Assembly (NCBI RefSeq): GCF_918797505.1
Contig: NC_092801.1
Span: forward strand, 13,950,001 to 14,014,000
Direction: 5' to 3'
Source: Bemisia tabaci
Lineage: Eukaryota > Arthropoda > Insecta > Hemiptera > Aleyrodidae
DNA length: 64,000 nucleotides
How positions within the stretch are numbered: position 1 is the first letter of the stretch; each line of letters begins with the position of its first letter. Made by a program: the position numbers and the translations under genes. A model generated the notes under the pieces. That model did no database searches. It worked only from the letters and a program-made list of their open reading frames with translations, and had not been told where the DNA came from. Shown here one piece after another: positions 40,487-52,619 of the stretch.

Positions 40487-41839
40487 TTGGTAGTTTATAT
40501 CCGCTCGTTTTTGAATGGAAAAAGGTGTGGCCATAAAATATTAAGTAGGTACTATTAGCTATTTGAAAATCCTGAATGAATGGAAAGTAAACAACATCTG
40601 CACATACACATTCAGCGGAAATTTTAACAGCACCCACTGACTAGTGATCAGTCTGCGAGTAGGTAGTTGAAAGTGGCGGAGCTACCTAAGGTAGTCAAAT
40701 GCATCTTTACCCATTGGAAAGGCTCACAGGATAAGGGCGACAGGGGAGGGGGAGAAGTTGAAAAGTTATCGAGTTGTCACATTGCACAAATTAGGTAACA
40801 TGAATTTCCAATTTTCCAACAAAAGAAGGTACATTAGGGCGACCTTCAGTTTCTCAGATTTTTTGTGGTTTCCTTAAGGGTTATGTAAGTGAACGTTAGA
40901 TACTTACTGATATTGAAGGATGAACTAACTGTAGGATACCTGAGTGAATTCAAATAAGGGTCTAATTCCAGGTTCAATTTCCTCCCAAAATTTTTTTGTG
41001 AATTTTTGGGCAAACCAAACTTTATTTTGACTCTCATTAGGTGTAGACTTAGGAAATATAGCTCGTCGAGCTTAATAGTTATGCTTAAACCCGAATTTCC
41101 ACCGTTACGTGTATCACTTCCCAAAATTTGCTCTAATTTTGCCTGATTTCCCAAATTTTCATCTCAGAGGTGACATATAATACTTTTAATTGAAAATTGA
41201 ACGCAATTGTCATAAAAGCATCGTCGAGCACTAAATTAAAGCATAATTGAAAACATAAAACCCTTTCATATCTTACAGAACCAAAAAAATTCATCCGTCA
41301 TGAAAGATATCTGGAGCTTATTCTGCTTATCTTTTAGACAGTTCCGTCTGTTTATCAAAATGCCTGCTGTTTTCCTTCAACAAGAGAAGAAGCTTTTATT
41401 TAGGAATATTGCAATACAAAATTGATCAAAAACATCGAATTTTAAAACTTCAAGTGGGCGTGTACCCGCTGAAGTACCTAAGCCAGGAATATTTGAGGGA
41501 TTGCATTAATATATCAATCACTTTGGTCAACGTGTTTTTTTTTTTTTTTTTGATTTTCCGAAGATTTGCCAACGGTTTCGGAGTAGATTTTTGGCGCTGA
41601 TTCCGAAGAATACCTCCATTTACATGTATCAGTGCGACTTATCCCGGGAAAGTTCGGAATTTTTCCGGAGAAATTGGAATTTTCCTTTAAAATCTAGCTT
41701 TTCCAGCAGAGTCAATCTTCCGGGAGAATCTGTGCACGATGGAAAAAACCTAGGAATTTTTCGATTTCGTAGCCTAAGATACATAAGAAACCATGTATTA
41801 CACCCCTATTAAAGTTTCCTTTCTTTTCCTAATGCCAAG
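40487..41839. other. No recognisable gene
   Basis: AT-rich sequence with short uninformative ORFs. A 20-bp poly(T) run lies at 41532-41550. Nothing else to report. Confidence 0.45.
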
Positions 41840-42735
41840 GTTTTCCGGTCCAGTTTCATTAAAATCAATTAATTAGTTACTGAGATAGCATTTTAGTCAA
41901 CGTCCGTTGTCTTGGATTTTCGAATTTTGAAAATTTGACTAAAAATTCGAGTTTCCCATTCAAAAATACCCCCGAGTACCAAGTTTCGCGTAAATCGATT
42001 AATTAGGCGCTGAGATAGCATTTAGGTCATGTCCGCCATCTTGGATTTTTGAATTTCGAAAATTCGACTAAAATTTCAAGTTTCCCATTGAAAGACACCC
42101 CCGGGTAGCAAGATTCACTTTAATCGGCTGATTAGGTGCTGAGATAGCATTTTAGTCAACGTCCGCCATCTTGGATTTTCGAATTTTGAAAATTTGACTA
42201 AAAATTCGAGTTTCCCATTCAAAAATACCTCAGAGTACCAAGTTTCGCATAAATCGATTGATTAGGCGCTGAGATAGCATTATAGGTCATGTTCGCCATC
42301 TTGGATTTTCGAATTTCGAAAATTCGACTAAAAATTCAAGTTTCCCATTGAAAAATACTTCGGTTACCAAGTTTCACTTAAATCGATTGATTAGGCGCTG
42401 AGATAGCATTTTAGGTCATGTCCGCCATCTTGGATTTTTGAATTTCGAAAATTCGACTAAAAATTCAAGTTTCCCATTGAAAAATACCCCCGGTTACCAA
42501 GTTTCACTTAAATCGGTCGAAAAGAGCGCCTACAGGGCTTAAACAAACAAGCCTCAGTTGATTAGGCGCTGCGATAGCATTTTAGGCAATGTCCGCCATC
42601 TTGGATTTTCGAATTTTCAAAATTCGACTAAAAATTCGAGTTCCCCATTGAAAAATACCTCCGGTGACTGAGTTTCACTTAAATCGGTAGGAAAGAGCGC
42701 CTACAGGGCTTAAATAAGCAAGTCTCAGTTGTAAC
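41840..42735 (+). repeat. Tandem repeat, ~130-170-bp units, six copies
   Basis: CCGCCATCTTGGATTTTCGA or close variants occur near 41905, 42025, 42160, 42292, 42422 and 42594, each followed by ATTCGACTAAAAATTCAAG and GATTAGGCGCTGAGATAGCA. The last two units carry an extra ~40 bp (AGAGCGCCTACAGGGCTTAA). Confidence 0.9.
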
Positions 42736-44371
42736 AGTTTTCCACTCTGTCCCACTAAACTGGGACATGGGACAGGATGGAAACATATGGGACAGGATGG
42801 AACGTGACAAGATGGAACGGGACAGGATGGAATAAGCTGTTTTTTAAGCTTATCTCTAACAGTAAAGATACTTTTGGTGTTTTTTTTCACGGAATATTTA
42901 GTGTCACGTCCTAGAGGATCGGAATAAGAGAAAATTTTCCCTAACGCACACTTCGAAAGTATTTTACGAGCTGATATTAGTGTGTGTGTGTATGCTTGAC
43001 GCCCTGTTAGTTATCGTGTATAGCATTCTGTTTGGCATCATTAATGGCGTTAATCTTGCATAAAAATTTGCGAATTTCAGAATTTTTGCCATCTACGACG
43101 TGTGAACTATTCAATCAAACCAAAAAAAGTCGTTTTTGGAAAAACCTCAACGTTACGGCAATCATTTAGAGCTTATTACATCGTTGCCATGTCTCTCCTG
43201 ACTGTTGCTGACTGTTGCTCGGGACAATGATTCTAGCGCGTGAAAGAGTTATTGATGGAGCAAAAAATAAATTGACATATTTTTTTCTCAAATTCAAAAG
43301 CATTACTTATCATCTCCGATAAAGTTTTCTTAAATAATCACTCTAGTTATGCTGCAACATCGATTTAAAGTCAAGAACCAGGCACGGGGGACACGCAAAT
43401 TTGGGACAAATGTAGGCAATTTGCACATTCAAAGTTCTCCTAAATTTTTATTTCAGTCCAAATAAAGTGGAAAATAGCATGTAATAGTCAACAATAGTGT
43501 GGAAAATGAGGAAAAAATTTTATCTGCCCATGTTTCTCAGATTATGACGATTAAAACAGCTGGGGACACCATATTAGACGCTTATTTGAACTCACCCACC
43601 TACTCCCAAGGGGCTGAATATTTACAAGGGTAAAGGGGAGTGAATCAAGGTTACCGAGTGTTACCCTGGCACATTTATGTACTATTCAAATTCCAAGATT
43701 TTTTATAAATCTTGGAATATCTATGATAATAGTAAGTCCTACGTAAAACTTGAGTGATTCAGGTACCTAAAATTCAACTAAACTTCAACCTTTAAGTACA
43801 TTTACCTGTGTGAGAAAATTAATTGAAAAAGAGTTTAACTTATTGCCATAGGCATTACACTGTAAATTTATTCCAAGTGATAAAATAAATTTGCTCATTT
43901 GTTTCAACTACATACATCATCCCTCTTAAACGCACCTTAATGCTAGCGGCAAGTTTTTCGATACTGAATTTCATCACTCAGCAACCTATCATATGATAAT
44001 GGAAATTCATGAGAGCGTTGCCTTATAAGTCATAGCTACTCTGTATGGAATGATGCATTATTCACGGAACAACCAGTGAATGAAGTAGTGGAGCACAAAT
44101 TTTACCAAAATTAGTCAATTTGGTGTGGCATGACTTTAAACTAGCTACTTTCATGACTTTTGGGATTATTATTCATTAGAGCATCCAAACATCCAAACTT
44201 TTTTCCTACAGACCCTACACCATACTCTAAAGAGCCTTGTGAAAGAAAAATTGTCGATGATTGCAATTAAATGAGAAATATTTTCATCTCCCCTGAATAC
44301 TTAATTTCTCATTGATAATTGGGCAACAGGCTTACTTATCGCATGAGATAATCTTCCTAACTTGAGGGTGC
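42736..44371. other. No recognisable gene
   Basis: A short GGGACAGGATGGAA repeat lies at 42762-42832 and a GT run at 42980-42992. The rest is AT-rich unique sequence without recognisable coding capacity. Confidence 0.45.
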
Positions 44372-44612
44372 CAGCAGCCTGATTGATCAACTATGTCTTA
44401 TCGATGCCTTATCGTTCCTTTGTCTGGTGGAATGGACAACATACTGTCAGAAACTTAAGAGATGCCTTTAGCTTGTCTAGGGTTCCACCCAACAGAGGCA
44501 CAATAAAACAGCGACAAGACATAGCGCCGACCAATCCCGTCCTGGCTTTTGACCTATGTCATCTACCTATGTCTACCCGAGAAACACACAATTTCGACAA
44601 TCAGGCTGCAGG
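44372..44612. mobile_element. ~240-bp MITE of the GATTATTGAAA family, copy C
   Basis: It begins CAGCAGCCTGATTGATCAAC and ends TTTCGACAATCAGGCTGCAG. The interior differs from copies A and B apart from GACCTATGTCATCTACC-like words. Confidence 0.6.
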
Positions 44613-45536
44613 TTCTGACAATCAATACCTATTAAGAGAATTTCTCACTGACCTTATTAAGTATCGGCGATTGCAAAAAAATATCTGCGTATGCAATGAA
44701 ATAGCTTGCCTTTCTCTTGGATTAATTTCGAATAATATCGCTTCACCTTAAAATTTGTCAAATCATATACTTGCCCACACAGTGCCTTAGGTTATTTTAA
44801 AAAATGCAATAGCCACGGAGTAAGTATTTGGTCGTAATACAGGCGTTTTTAGGATAAAATATTGCAAAATTTACCTCGTAATTTCCTCGTTTTTAAGGTC
44901 CACCGACAGACATAAACCGAAACGGCAATCTCTTGATAAGAGCATTTAGTTAATACATGGAAGTTGATAATGATGTGCGAGCTTTCCATTTCTTCTTATA
45001 AATAATACCAATTGATCTAATAACATTCGGCTTTGGACGATTAGCGGTGCAGAAACTAGATAGGTACATACTGAACTCCGAACACCTGATATTTTACGTT
45101 TACTGTTTCACTGGAGTAATTACATGCTGGGAGCTGAGCTTAGAAAGCTCAGAGCTAGGAGTAGGGTGAAAATGCCGACTTGAGAACAGTAAATTATCCA
45201 ACAGTGTTGCATGATGGTGCAGAAAAATATGAATTAAATTACAGCGTTGTATAGGGATTATTGTTTAATACGGCAACGCTGTAAATTAAAAGTATTGCAT
45301 GTTGCCCCTTCAATATGCGGGTTATGCAATCGTGTAATAATGCCCCTTCATATTGCGGGTTATGCAATGGTGTATTTTTCAAGATGGCGCAGCAGCGTTG
45401 CCGCGTGGTGCATGTAAATAAATGATTTATTTATTGGTGAAATTTTGCAACATTGCATTTTTACAGTGTTGCCAGATGGGGTGAGAAATTAGTTGATTTT
45501 TCCGTACAGTGTTGCCAGATTGTGCAAAAAATTCGG
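44613..45536. other. No gene; two ~47-bp direct repeats
   Basis: TGCCCCTTCAATATGCGGGT (45303) and TGCCCCTTCATATTGCGGGT (45343) begin a direct repeat ending GGTTATGCAATSGTGTA. A GTGTTGCCAGAT word recurs at 45470 and 45508. Confidence 0.5.
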
Positions 45537-47000
45537 ATTTTCGGACTTGTAAAAATTTTCGATTTCGAGAGACCGTATCTTGCAGTATGGGTCGGTATCA
45601 GATACTGTAGATTAGGGTCTGATTCGGGAAATTGGAAAATTTTCGGAAAATCACCCTCGTCCGATCCGGCGCGGACCGATGCGATTCTTTTACGCTATCG
45701 AAGATCGGAAAACTGTACGGACCGAATTTCGATACGAGTTTTGGTTTTCGAGATTTCGGACTTGTAAAATTTTCGGCTTCGAAAGACCGTATCTTACAGT
45801 ATGGGCCTGGTATCGGATACTGTAGATTAGGGTCTGATTCGGGAATTGGATTTTCGGACTTGTAAAAATTTTCGATTTCGAAAGACCGTATCTTACAGTA
45901 TGGGTCTGGTATCGGATACTGGAGATTAGGGTCTGATTCGGGCCATTAAAAAATTTTCGGAAAATTACCCTCCTCCGATCCGTAGCGGACCGATGCGATT
46001 CTTTTACACTATCGAAGATCGGAAAACTGTACTGACCGAATTTTGATACGACTTTTAGTTTCCGAGATTTCGGACTTGTAAAATTTTGACGGCATCCACG
46101 ATAGACCGTATCTTACAGTATGGACCTGGTATCGGAAACTGGAGAGTAGGGTCTGATTCCGGAAATTGGATTTTCGGACTTGTAAAAATTTTCGATTTCG
46201 AAAGACCATATCCTACAGTATGGACCTGGTATCGGATACTGGAGAGTAGGGTCTGATTCCGGAAATTGGATTTTCGGACTTGTAAAAATTTTCGATTTCG
46301 AAAGACCATATCCTACAGTATGGGACTGGTATAGGTGACTGGAGAGAAGGGTCTGATTCGGGATATTAAAACATTATCTAAGTCCTACGCTGGAAAATAT
46401 TTTTGGAAAATTACCCTCCTCCGATCCATCCCAACCCGACACGATTCTTTTACACTATCGAAGATCGGAAAACCGTACGACCCGAATTTTGAGACGACTT
46501 TTAGTTATTGAGAAAATCCAACTTTCACCTAAGTCGCATGCGTATCTTATATGTATGTACGAGTTTTTACGCTTGCTCGAATAAATGGGTTGGTAGTTCA
46601 CTCTTGACAGGTTGTATGTCCGATTGTAAAAACACATCTATGATATATACCTATCTTATGTGTATGCGCGGTTCTGTTCCTTGCATTGTTTTCAGATTGT
46701 GTAAAATATTCGGATTTTCGGACTTGTAAAATTTTCGGGATCAATACACCATATCCTACAGTATGGGTCTGGTATCGGATACTGGAGAGTAGGGTCTGAT
46801 TCGGGAAATTAAAAAATTTTCGGAAAATTACCCTCCTCCGATGCGATTCTTTTACACTATGGAAGATCGGAAAACTGTACAGACCGAATTTTGATACGAC
46901 TTTCAGTTTTCAAGAAAATCCAACTTTCACCTAAGTCGCATGCGTATCTTATATGTATATACGAGTTTTTTATGCTTGTTTGAATAAATGGATTCTTGAG
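45537..47000 (+). repeat. Nested tandem repeats (110-bp and ~415-bp units)
   Basis: GACTTGTAAAAATTTTCGAT followed by a CGAAAGACCGTATCTTACAG-type segment and GGTATCGGATACTG recurs at about 45546, 45757, 45859, 46073, 46177, 46277 and 46723. A longer unit (AAAATCCAACTTTCACCTAA to CTTATGTGTATGCGCGG) is repeated at 46513 and 46914. Several translations of the array resemble one another only because of the repeat. Confidence 0.85.
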
Positions 47001-47587
47001 TTTTACTATTCACCGTTTGTATGTCTGATGTCATAAACACGTCTATGACACATACCTATCTTATGTGTATACGCGGTTTTCTTCGTGGCCTTCGTAGACT
47101 GCGGTCCTCGCTCCGTCCAGAGTTCAAAAATCATCGTGAAATAGTTGTGTGTTCATGGATCGCACAACGATGTGACGACTGGCTCTTAGTTTCTACGGAT
47201 CAAGGGTATCAGAAAAACTTAAAAATTGCGGGCAGCCCCCCTCGCGAACCGGATTGTTTAGGAAACTTCAGCACAAGCCTACGGGTCCTCACTCTATACA
47301 TCCCGAAATCAATGTTCAACGTGAAATATCCGTTGGTTCATGGGTCGCAGAATCATCTGAGGACTCTAATTCACTTGTATGGATCAAGGGTGTCAGAAAA
47401 ACTTAAAATTTCATTGCGGGTTCTCACCCAGCGGTCGTGAGTGAGCAACGAAGTGCTTTAACTCCGTTTCCCTGCTGCGGTCCTCGATGGATGCGTCACG
47501 AGATGATCAATATTCAACGTGAAATATCTGTTGGTTCGTGGATCGCAGGATAATCTTTTGAATCTTATTCAGTTGTATGGAGTAAGC

Positions 47588-47825
47588 GGTATACTCGATG
47601 ACTTCGATTATTTACCACAACTTTATATGAGAATGTCCATGGTTGATGATTTCGATACTATACCACAGATAGAAACGTAACATATCAATAATCGATGGTA
47701 TTTGCTTAATATGTCGAAAACGGTACGTCCTAGACGATTTTTGACGAGATCAATCCGCTACATTTCGATTATAAATTCAGTGAGAGCACTAGGAAGCCTC
47801 TAAAACAGTTAGGAAGCCCAAAATC
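47588..47825 (+). repeat. Dispersed direct repeat, copy 1
   Basis: GGTATACTCGATGACTTCGA through TAGGAAGCCTCTAAAACAG matches 49250-49480. It includes ATATCAATAATCGATGGT and CGTCYTAGACGAWTTTT. Confidence 0.7.
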
Positions 47826-49249
47826 AATCAATCAATAATTATATCTTATTGGAATCCACCGTATTGCTTTCAGGGACGTCTCGTAACCCGCGATCTAACA
47901 TTTAAGGTAGGGTAAAAGATCGATATTCAGGTCCAAATTACTTCACACTCCATAATTTACCATCGTTTTAAATATAGTACCTATTTAGTGAGAGTATAGA
48001 TAAATGTGGAACTCCGAAAATCCATCAGGCCTTCACCAATGCCTCCGCGAATGAAGTTAGGGCCCAAAAATGCAACCAACCTATGAATTTCAATTACACA
48101 GAACAATTTACTAATACATTTGTTACGAATCATCGTTTATCAAGCACGTACTTGACTTAGTTTTTGCATAAATTTACTAATTTACTGCGGAAGAACGCTC
48201 ATTTATGTACATTCGGAGCCATATTGGTTAGAATTGGAATCTACAGACTGGCAGTGAAATTTTGGGCGTTAGAAGTTGGTTAGAAGGGTGCGGCTGCACT
48301 TTTGGGTCCAAAACCCTCCATGAAGCGATCTGTCCATACTCTCGCTATAAAGGTACTCTAGTTTTAAATAGGAATACAATATTCAATTATTTTGATTCAT
48401 TACCATAGTTTTTTTTTTTAATAGGAATACATCGATGGGCAATTATTTCGATTTTTCACCGTAACATCAAATGGAAAAATCTAGTCAGTTGATGATTGCG
48501 AATATTTACCATAATGGACCACTAGACGAGTTTCTTAACCAAAATTTCACGTAAACCATGATGCGCACACCGAAAATTACCGAAATATGATTCTTGAGAT
48601 GTAAATTCAAACTACCCGCTCATGTAAGCTCGCAATGCTCCGCGTGATTCACATCACACGCTAAACGTTATCACGATATAGTTTCTGCGATATAAAAATC
48701 TTGACACTTTGGATCAGCTAAAGCAAATTGTTTACAGTTTGAACAACACATGATGGGAAATGAATACTTATTGCTCGATTGAGAAGCTTGCTGAAAGCGT
48801 TGTATTGCTAGATTTGACTGTCGTAGAGCTTCTCAATCGATTAGTTCGAATTCCCCGTAACCAATGTGAAATGAAAACGTTAATATCTTTGTTAGGAGTT
48901 GGTTTCAGTAATTTAGTTGCGTGAATCGTGTTCTCCATGAAGTTCTGGTTAAGAAACACGTATCAGAATGCTTAACCCTTTATTGCATAGCGTTGCATGA
49001 AAGCAACAAATGGTTTTCAGCTTTATTTCTATGCTGGAGTATTAAATTGAATTAAAGCAAGAAATGATTTTTTGGGAGCATTATCAGTCTGATCTCCTAA
49101 CTTTAAAAGAAACTACAAAGATCGATTCCAACTGACTCTATTGTCGAAAAAATACTGTACAAAGTAGATTTTCTGTCCAAAATCAACGATTAGCCCATAC
49201 AACAAAGGGTTAAATTCGCACCTTGTCTGGTGGTTCATTTTAAATGGGA
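47826..49249. other. No gene; small inverted repeat
   Basis: TCGATTGAGAAGCT at 48776 is inverted at 48827 (AGCTTCTCAATCGA). A shorter relative of the dispersed repeat (GGGCAATTATTTCGATTTTT) lies at 48437. Otherwise unremarkable AT-rich DNA. Confidence 0.4.
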
Positions 49250-49480
49250 ATGTAACAATACTCGATGATTTCGATTACTTACCACAACTTCACATGAGAA
49301 TGTTAATGGTCGATGATTTCGATAGAAATAAAGGTAAAATATCAATAATCGATGGTTTTTGCTCGGTATCTCGGAGATGGTGCGTCTTAGACGAATTTTA
49401 ACGGCAACACATCCGCTACTTTTCAAATATGAATGCAATGAGACCACCGGAAGCCTCCAAAAAATTTATCAAACCTAAAA
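49250..49480 (+). repeat. Dispersed direct repeat, copy 2
   Basis: Starts ACAATACTCGATGATTTCGA and ends near GGAAGCCTCCAAAAAATT. It is about 75-80% like 47588-47825 by eye. Confidence 0.7.
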
Positions 49481-49779
49481 GATGTTGAATTTCATTGCGG
49501 GAACCCCCCAGCTGCGAAGAACGGTATTGAAAAAGCTCCAGTAGGTACATTGCTTTACGGTCCCCGTCAAAATCAGAACTGAGAACTCAAGAGGGAACTG
49601 ATGCATTTGATTGTGAGTCAAAATCAGAACTTCATAAAGAACTTGAGATAAAGGTGACCGCAGAAGAGGATCATAACTCTAGTAAAGACAAAAAGGGTGA
49701 TGCGAAGATCCATATAGAGATGGGTAAAAAACCATGTTTTGAAGCCCCAAAATCGTGAGAATGATTTTTTTTGGGGGTC

Positions 49780-51071
49780 AAGGAGTGATGTAAATGAACT
49801 TGATGAGTTTATTTTAAATGTACAATTCATTGACTGTGATGTACCCAAAACTTTTAATGAAGTTGAGAATAGAGCTGATAAAATTCAATGGCAGCAGGTC
49901 ATTAAAGAGGAGCTTGACTTTCTCACATTCAGCAATACTTGGAGTCTTATACCAAAGCCTGAGGATAAAAATATTGTTGATTGTAAATGGATTTTTACAA
50001 TTAAGAAGGATGAATTTGGGAAACCTAAAAAAACATAAAGCGCGGTTAGTTGCTCGTGGCTTCAGTCAAAAATATGCTGAAGACTATGATGAAACTTTTG
50101 CTCCTCTCGCTCGAATAGAATTCTGGTGGCTTTTACCAACCAATTTGATTTGCTAATTCACCAAATGGATGTAAAACAGCTTTTCTAAATGGAAATTTGA
50201 GAGAGAGGAGATTTATATGAGAATTGGGAACTGTACGAGGTCTGTCCGGAAAATATCGGTTGTTCACGTAGGCTGGAGTCGAAAATTAACTTTTTTTTTG
50301 AATTCTCATAGTACTGTCACCTGATGGAAGCAACCTCATGGTTCCTCATATGAAAATTAAGTTATGTGGTAGCTTGGTGAGTTCAAAAAAGAGTCATAAA
50401 AGGTCCTGACTACTTGCACAGCATGGTGTACATAATGATATGCACAAGACAGCTGATTTGTGCGCTGCAATAAGTATTTTATGTAAATATCCAAGCAAGA
50501 ACATTAAGATCTTGTGGCAGTACTTGAAAAGGGTGTTACGATACCTATAAGGCTCAAGGAATTTGAAATTGACCTATACAAAGAAACTAATATTTACTGA
50601 TATCTTGAGTGGTCACTGTGATTCTGATTGGGCAACAGATGAAAACGATAGAAAGAGCACGACAGGCGTCTTATTTCAATTATTCGAAAACTGTACCATT
50701 TGTTGGAATACCAAAAGCAAAACTCTGTGGCTACCTCATCCACCGAATCAGAGTATATGGCGCTTTTTGAAGCTGTCAGGGAAGCTCTTTGGTTGAAATC
50801 GTTTCTGAGTAGTATTAATATGACTGCAATAACTCCCATTTTAATTTATGAAGACAACACCGGTTACATAAGTATTGCAAAGAATCCAAGTAGTCACGAA
50901 AGATCAAAACACATGCATGTAAAGTATCATTTTTCTAGAGAACAGGTAGAAAAAGGGCTAAAAAATGTGAAATATGTTCCAACAGGTGATCAGCTAGCCG
51001 ATTTACTGACCAAACCGTTATCCACCATAAAATTCAAGAAATTAAGACCAGGGCCGGATCTTCAAAATTAG
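49780..51071 (+). pseudogene. Copia-type LTR retrotransposon Pol, RT and RNase H remnants
   Basis: WQQVIKEELDFLTFSNTWSL (about 49890) and VDCKWIFTIKKDEFGKPKK, then after a frameshift KARLVARGFSQKYAEDYDET and FAPLARI, form the N-terminal RT block of Copia Pol. HQMDVK and FLNGNLR follow near 50160-50200. Unrelated DNA (about 50232-50450) then replaces the RT catalytic core. The RNase H end resumes with LCAAISILCKYPSKN-like sequence and SGHCDSDWATDENDRKSTTG (50605), SVATSSTESEYMALFEA (50728), IYEDNTGYISIAKNPSSHER and KHMHVKYHFSREQVEKG, ending GDQLADLLTKPL near 51030. Frameshifts and the missing YVDD core make it non-functional. From 50455 on it is also the left arm of the palindrome. Confidence 0.88.
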
Positions 51072-52294
51072 CAAAATTAGAAATTAGCAAGTCAAAATGC
51101 AAGTGGACTCGTCAAAAAATCCAAGTGGACTCGTCAAAATAAGTCTCCTTTGAATATATCCTTCATCGCTCTCTAAGTGTTTTCTTTGCTCTCCTCTATC
51201 GAGTTGAAACGTAAGCTAAGGAAACAGACAAAAGTCGCAGGGCAGATCAAAACACATAGATGTAAAGTATCATTTTCTAGAGAACAGGTAGAAAAAGTGC
51301 TAATAAATGTGAAACATGTTCGAACAGGTGATCAGCTAGCCGATTTACTGACCAAACCGTTTTCACCACAAAATTCAAGAAATTAAGACCAGAGCTGGGT
51401 CTTCAAAATTAGCAAAATTAGAAATTAACAAGTCAAAATTCAAGTGGACTCATCAAAATAACTCTCCTTTGAATATATCCTTCAGCGCTCTCTAAGTGTT
51501 TACTTTGATCTCCTCTATCGAGTTGAAACGTAAGCTAAGGAAACAGACAAAAGTCGCAGGGAGCTAAATCTGGACTTTAGGAGGATGCGGTATGTAGGAT
51601 GCTGTGCTTCGCTAAAACTGTGGCCGGCGAGCATTATCATGATGGAACATCCAGTCACCGCTTACCCGCAATTATTCAGGACGTATTCACCTGATAGAGC
51701 GTTGTAAAGTTTCCCTGGTCAGTTTCTTCTATAATCGTTGTACCGCGAGGAATATATTCATGATATCCAGGGTGCAATCCATTTGAGGACTGTGCTTTTG
51801 TCTCAGGGTCGTAGCCGTAGACTCATTTGAAGTAAAATTTAATGACTCTTCACCCTCGGTCATTTTACGAAAAAATAAAAGGAAACGCGAGCATGACACT
51901 TGACACGCATATTTTGATCAGTTATCTTTCTAATATCCGATTGAAAGCTATCGAAGTTCTGTTAAAGAATCCAAGTAGCCACAAAAGATCAAAACATATA
52001 GATGTAAAGTATCATTTTTCTAGAGAACAGGTAGAAAATGGGCTAATAAATGTGAAATATGTTCCAACCGGTGATCAGCTAGCCGATTAAGTAACCAAAC
52101 CGTTAGCCACCGCAAAATTCAAGAATTTAAGACCATGGTTGGGTCTTCAAAATTAGCAAAATTAGAAATTATCAAGTCAAAATTCAAGGAGCTGAGTTTG
52201 AGATGGAGTAACAACGTGTCTGGAAAAGGAAGCGGACAAACCTATTCACCAACTCTGTTCGCATTCCTGGAATCTTAGTGGACGTTTTTACAAT

Positions 52295-52427
52295 GCGTTT
52301 TCGAAACGCGTTTGCGTTTTCGAAACGTGTTTGCGTTTTCGAAACGTGTTTGCGTTTTCGAAACGTGTTTGCGTTTTCGAAACGTGTTTGCGTTTTCGAA
52401 ACGTGTTTGCGTTTTCGAAACGTGTTT
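52295..52427 (+). repeat. 19-bp tandem repeat next to palindrome centre, 7 copies
   Basis: The unit GCGTTTTCGAAACGTGTTT is repeated seven times; the first copy has CGCG for CGTG. The unit contains the palindrome CGTTTTCGAAACG. The 19-bp period cycles through three frames and produces a spurious repetitive peptide. Confidence 0.92.
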
Positions 52428-52524
52428 GCGTTTAACGGAACGCGCTTAACTCATGAACCCTGTCCACAAGGTTCTGGATACATACCCAAGGCTCATAAAT
52501 TATGCACATAGTTCCGTTAAACGC

Positions 52525-52619
52525 AAACACGTTTCGAAAACGCAAACACGTTTCGAAAACGCAAACACGTTTCGAAAACGCAAACACGTTTCGAAAACGC
52601 AAACGCGTTTCGAAAACGC
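52525..52619 (-). repeat. 19-bp tandem repeat, mirror array, 5 copies
   Basis: AAACACGTTTCGAAAACGC is repeated five times. It is the inverse of the array at 52295-52427 but two units shorter. It is not CRISPR-like: there are no spacers. Confidence 0.92.

Noticed and set aside
45453..46729. Several similar ORFs (FGKSP..DPARTDAILL and related)
   Set aside because: Their similarity follows from the DNA tandem repeat. They are short, in several frames and on both strands.
47021..47440. 139-codon ORF
   Set aside because: No recognisable domain. It starts in the tandem-repeat field and contains repeated words (ATCAAGGGTRTCAGAAAAAC), so it is probably repeat-derived.
52278..52511. ORF with FSKRVCVFETCLR repeats
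   Set aside because: Translation of the 19-bp array cycling through three frames, not a protein.
52295..52619. Regular 19-bp repeats in two clusters, CRISPR-like at first glance
   Set aside because: Units are directly adjacent with no spacers, and the two clusters are mirror arrays at a palindrome centre in a eukaryotic sequence.
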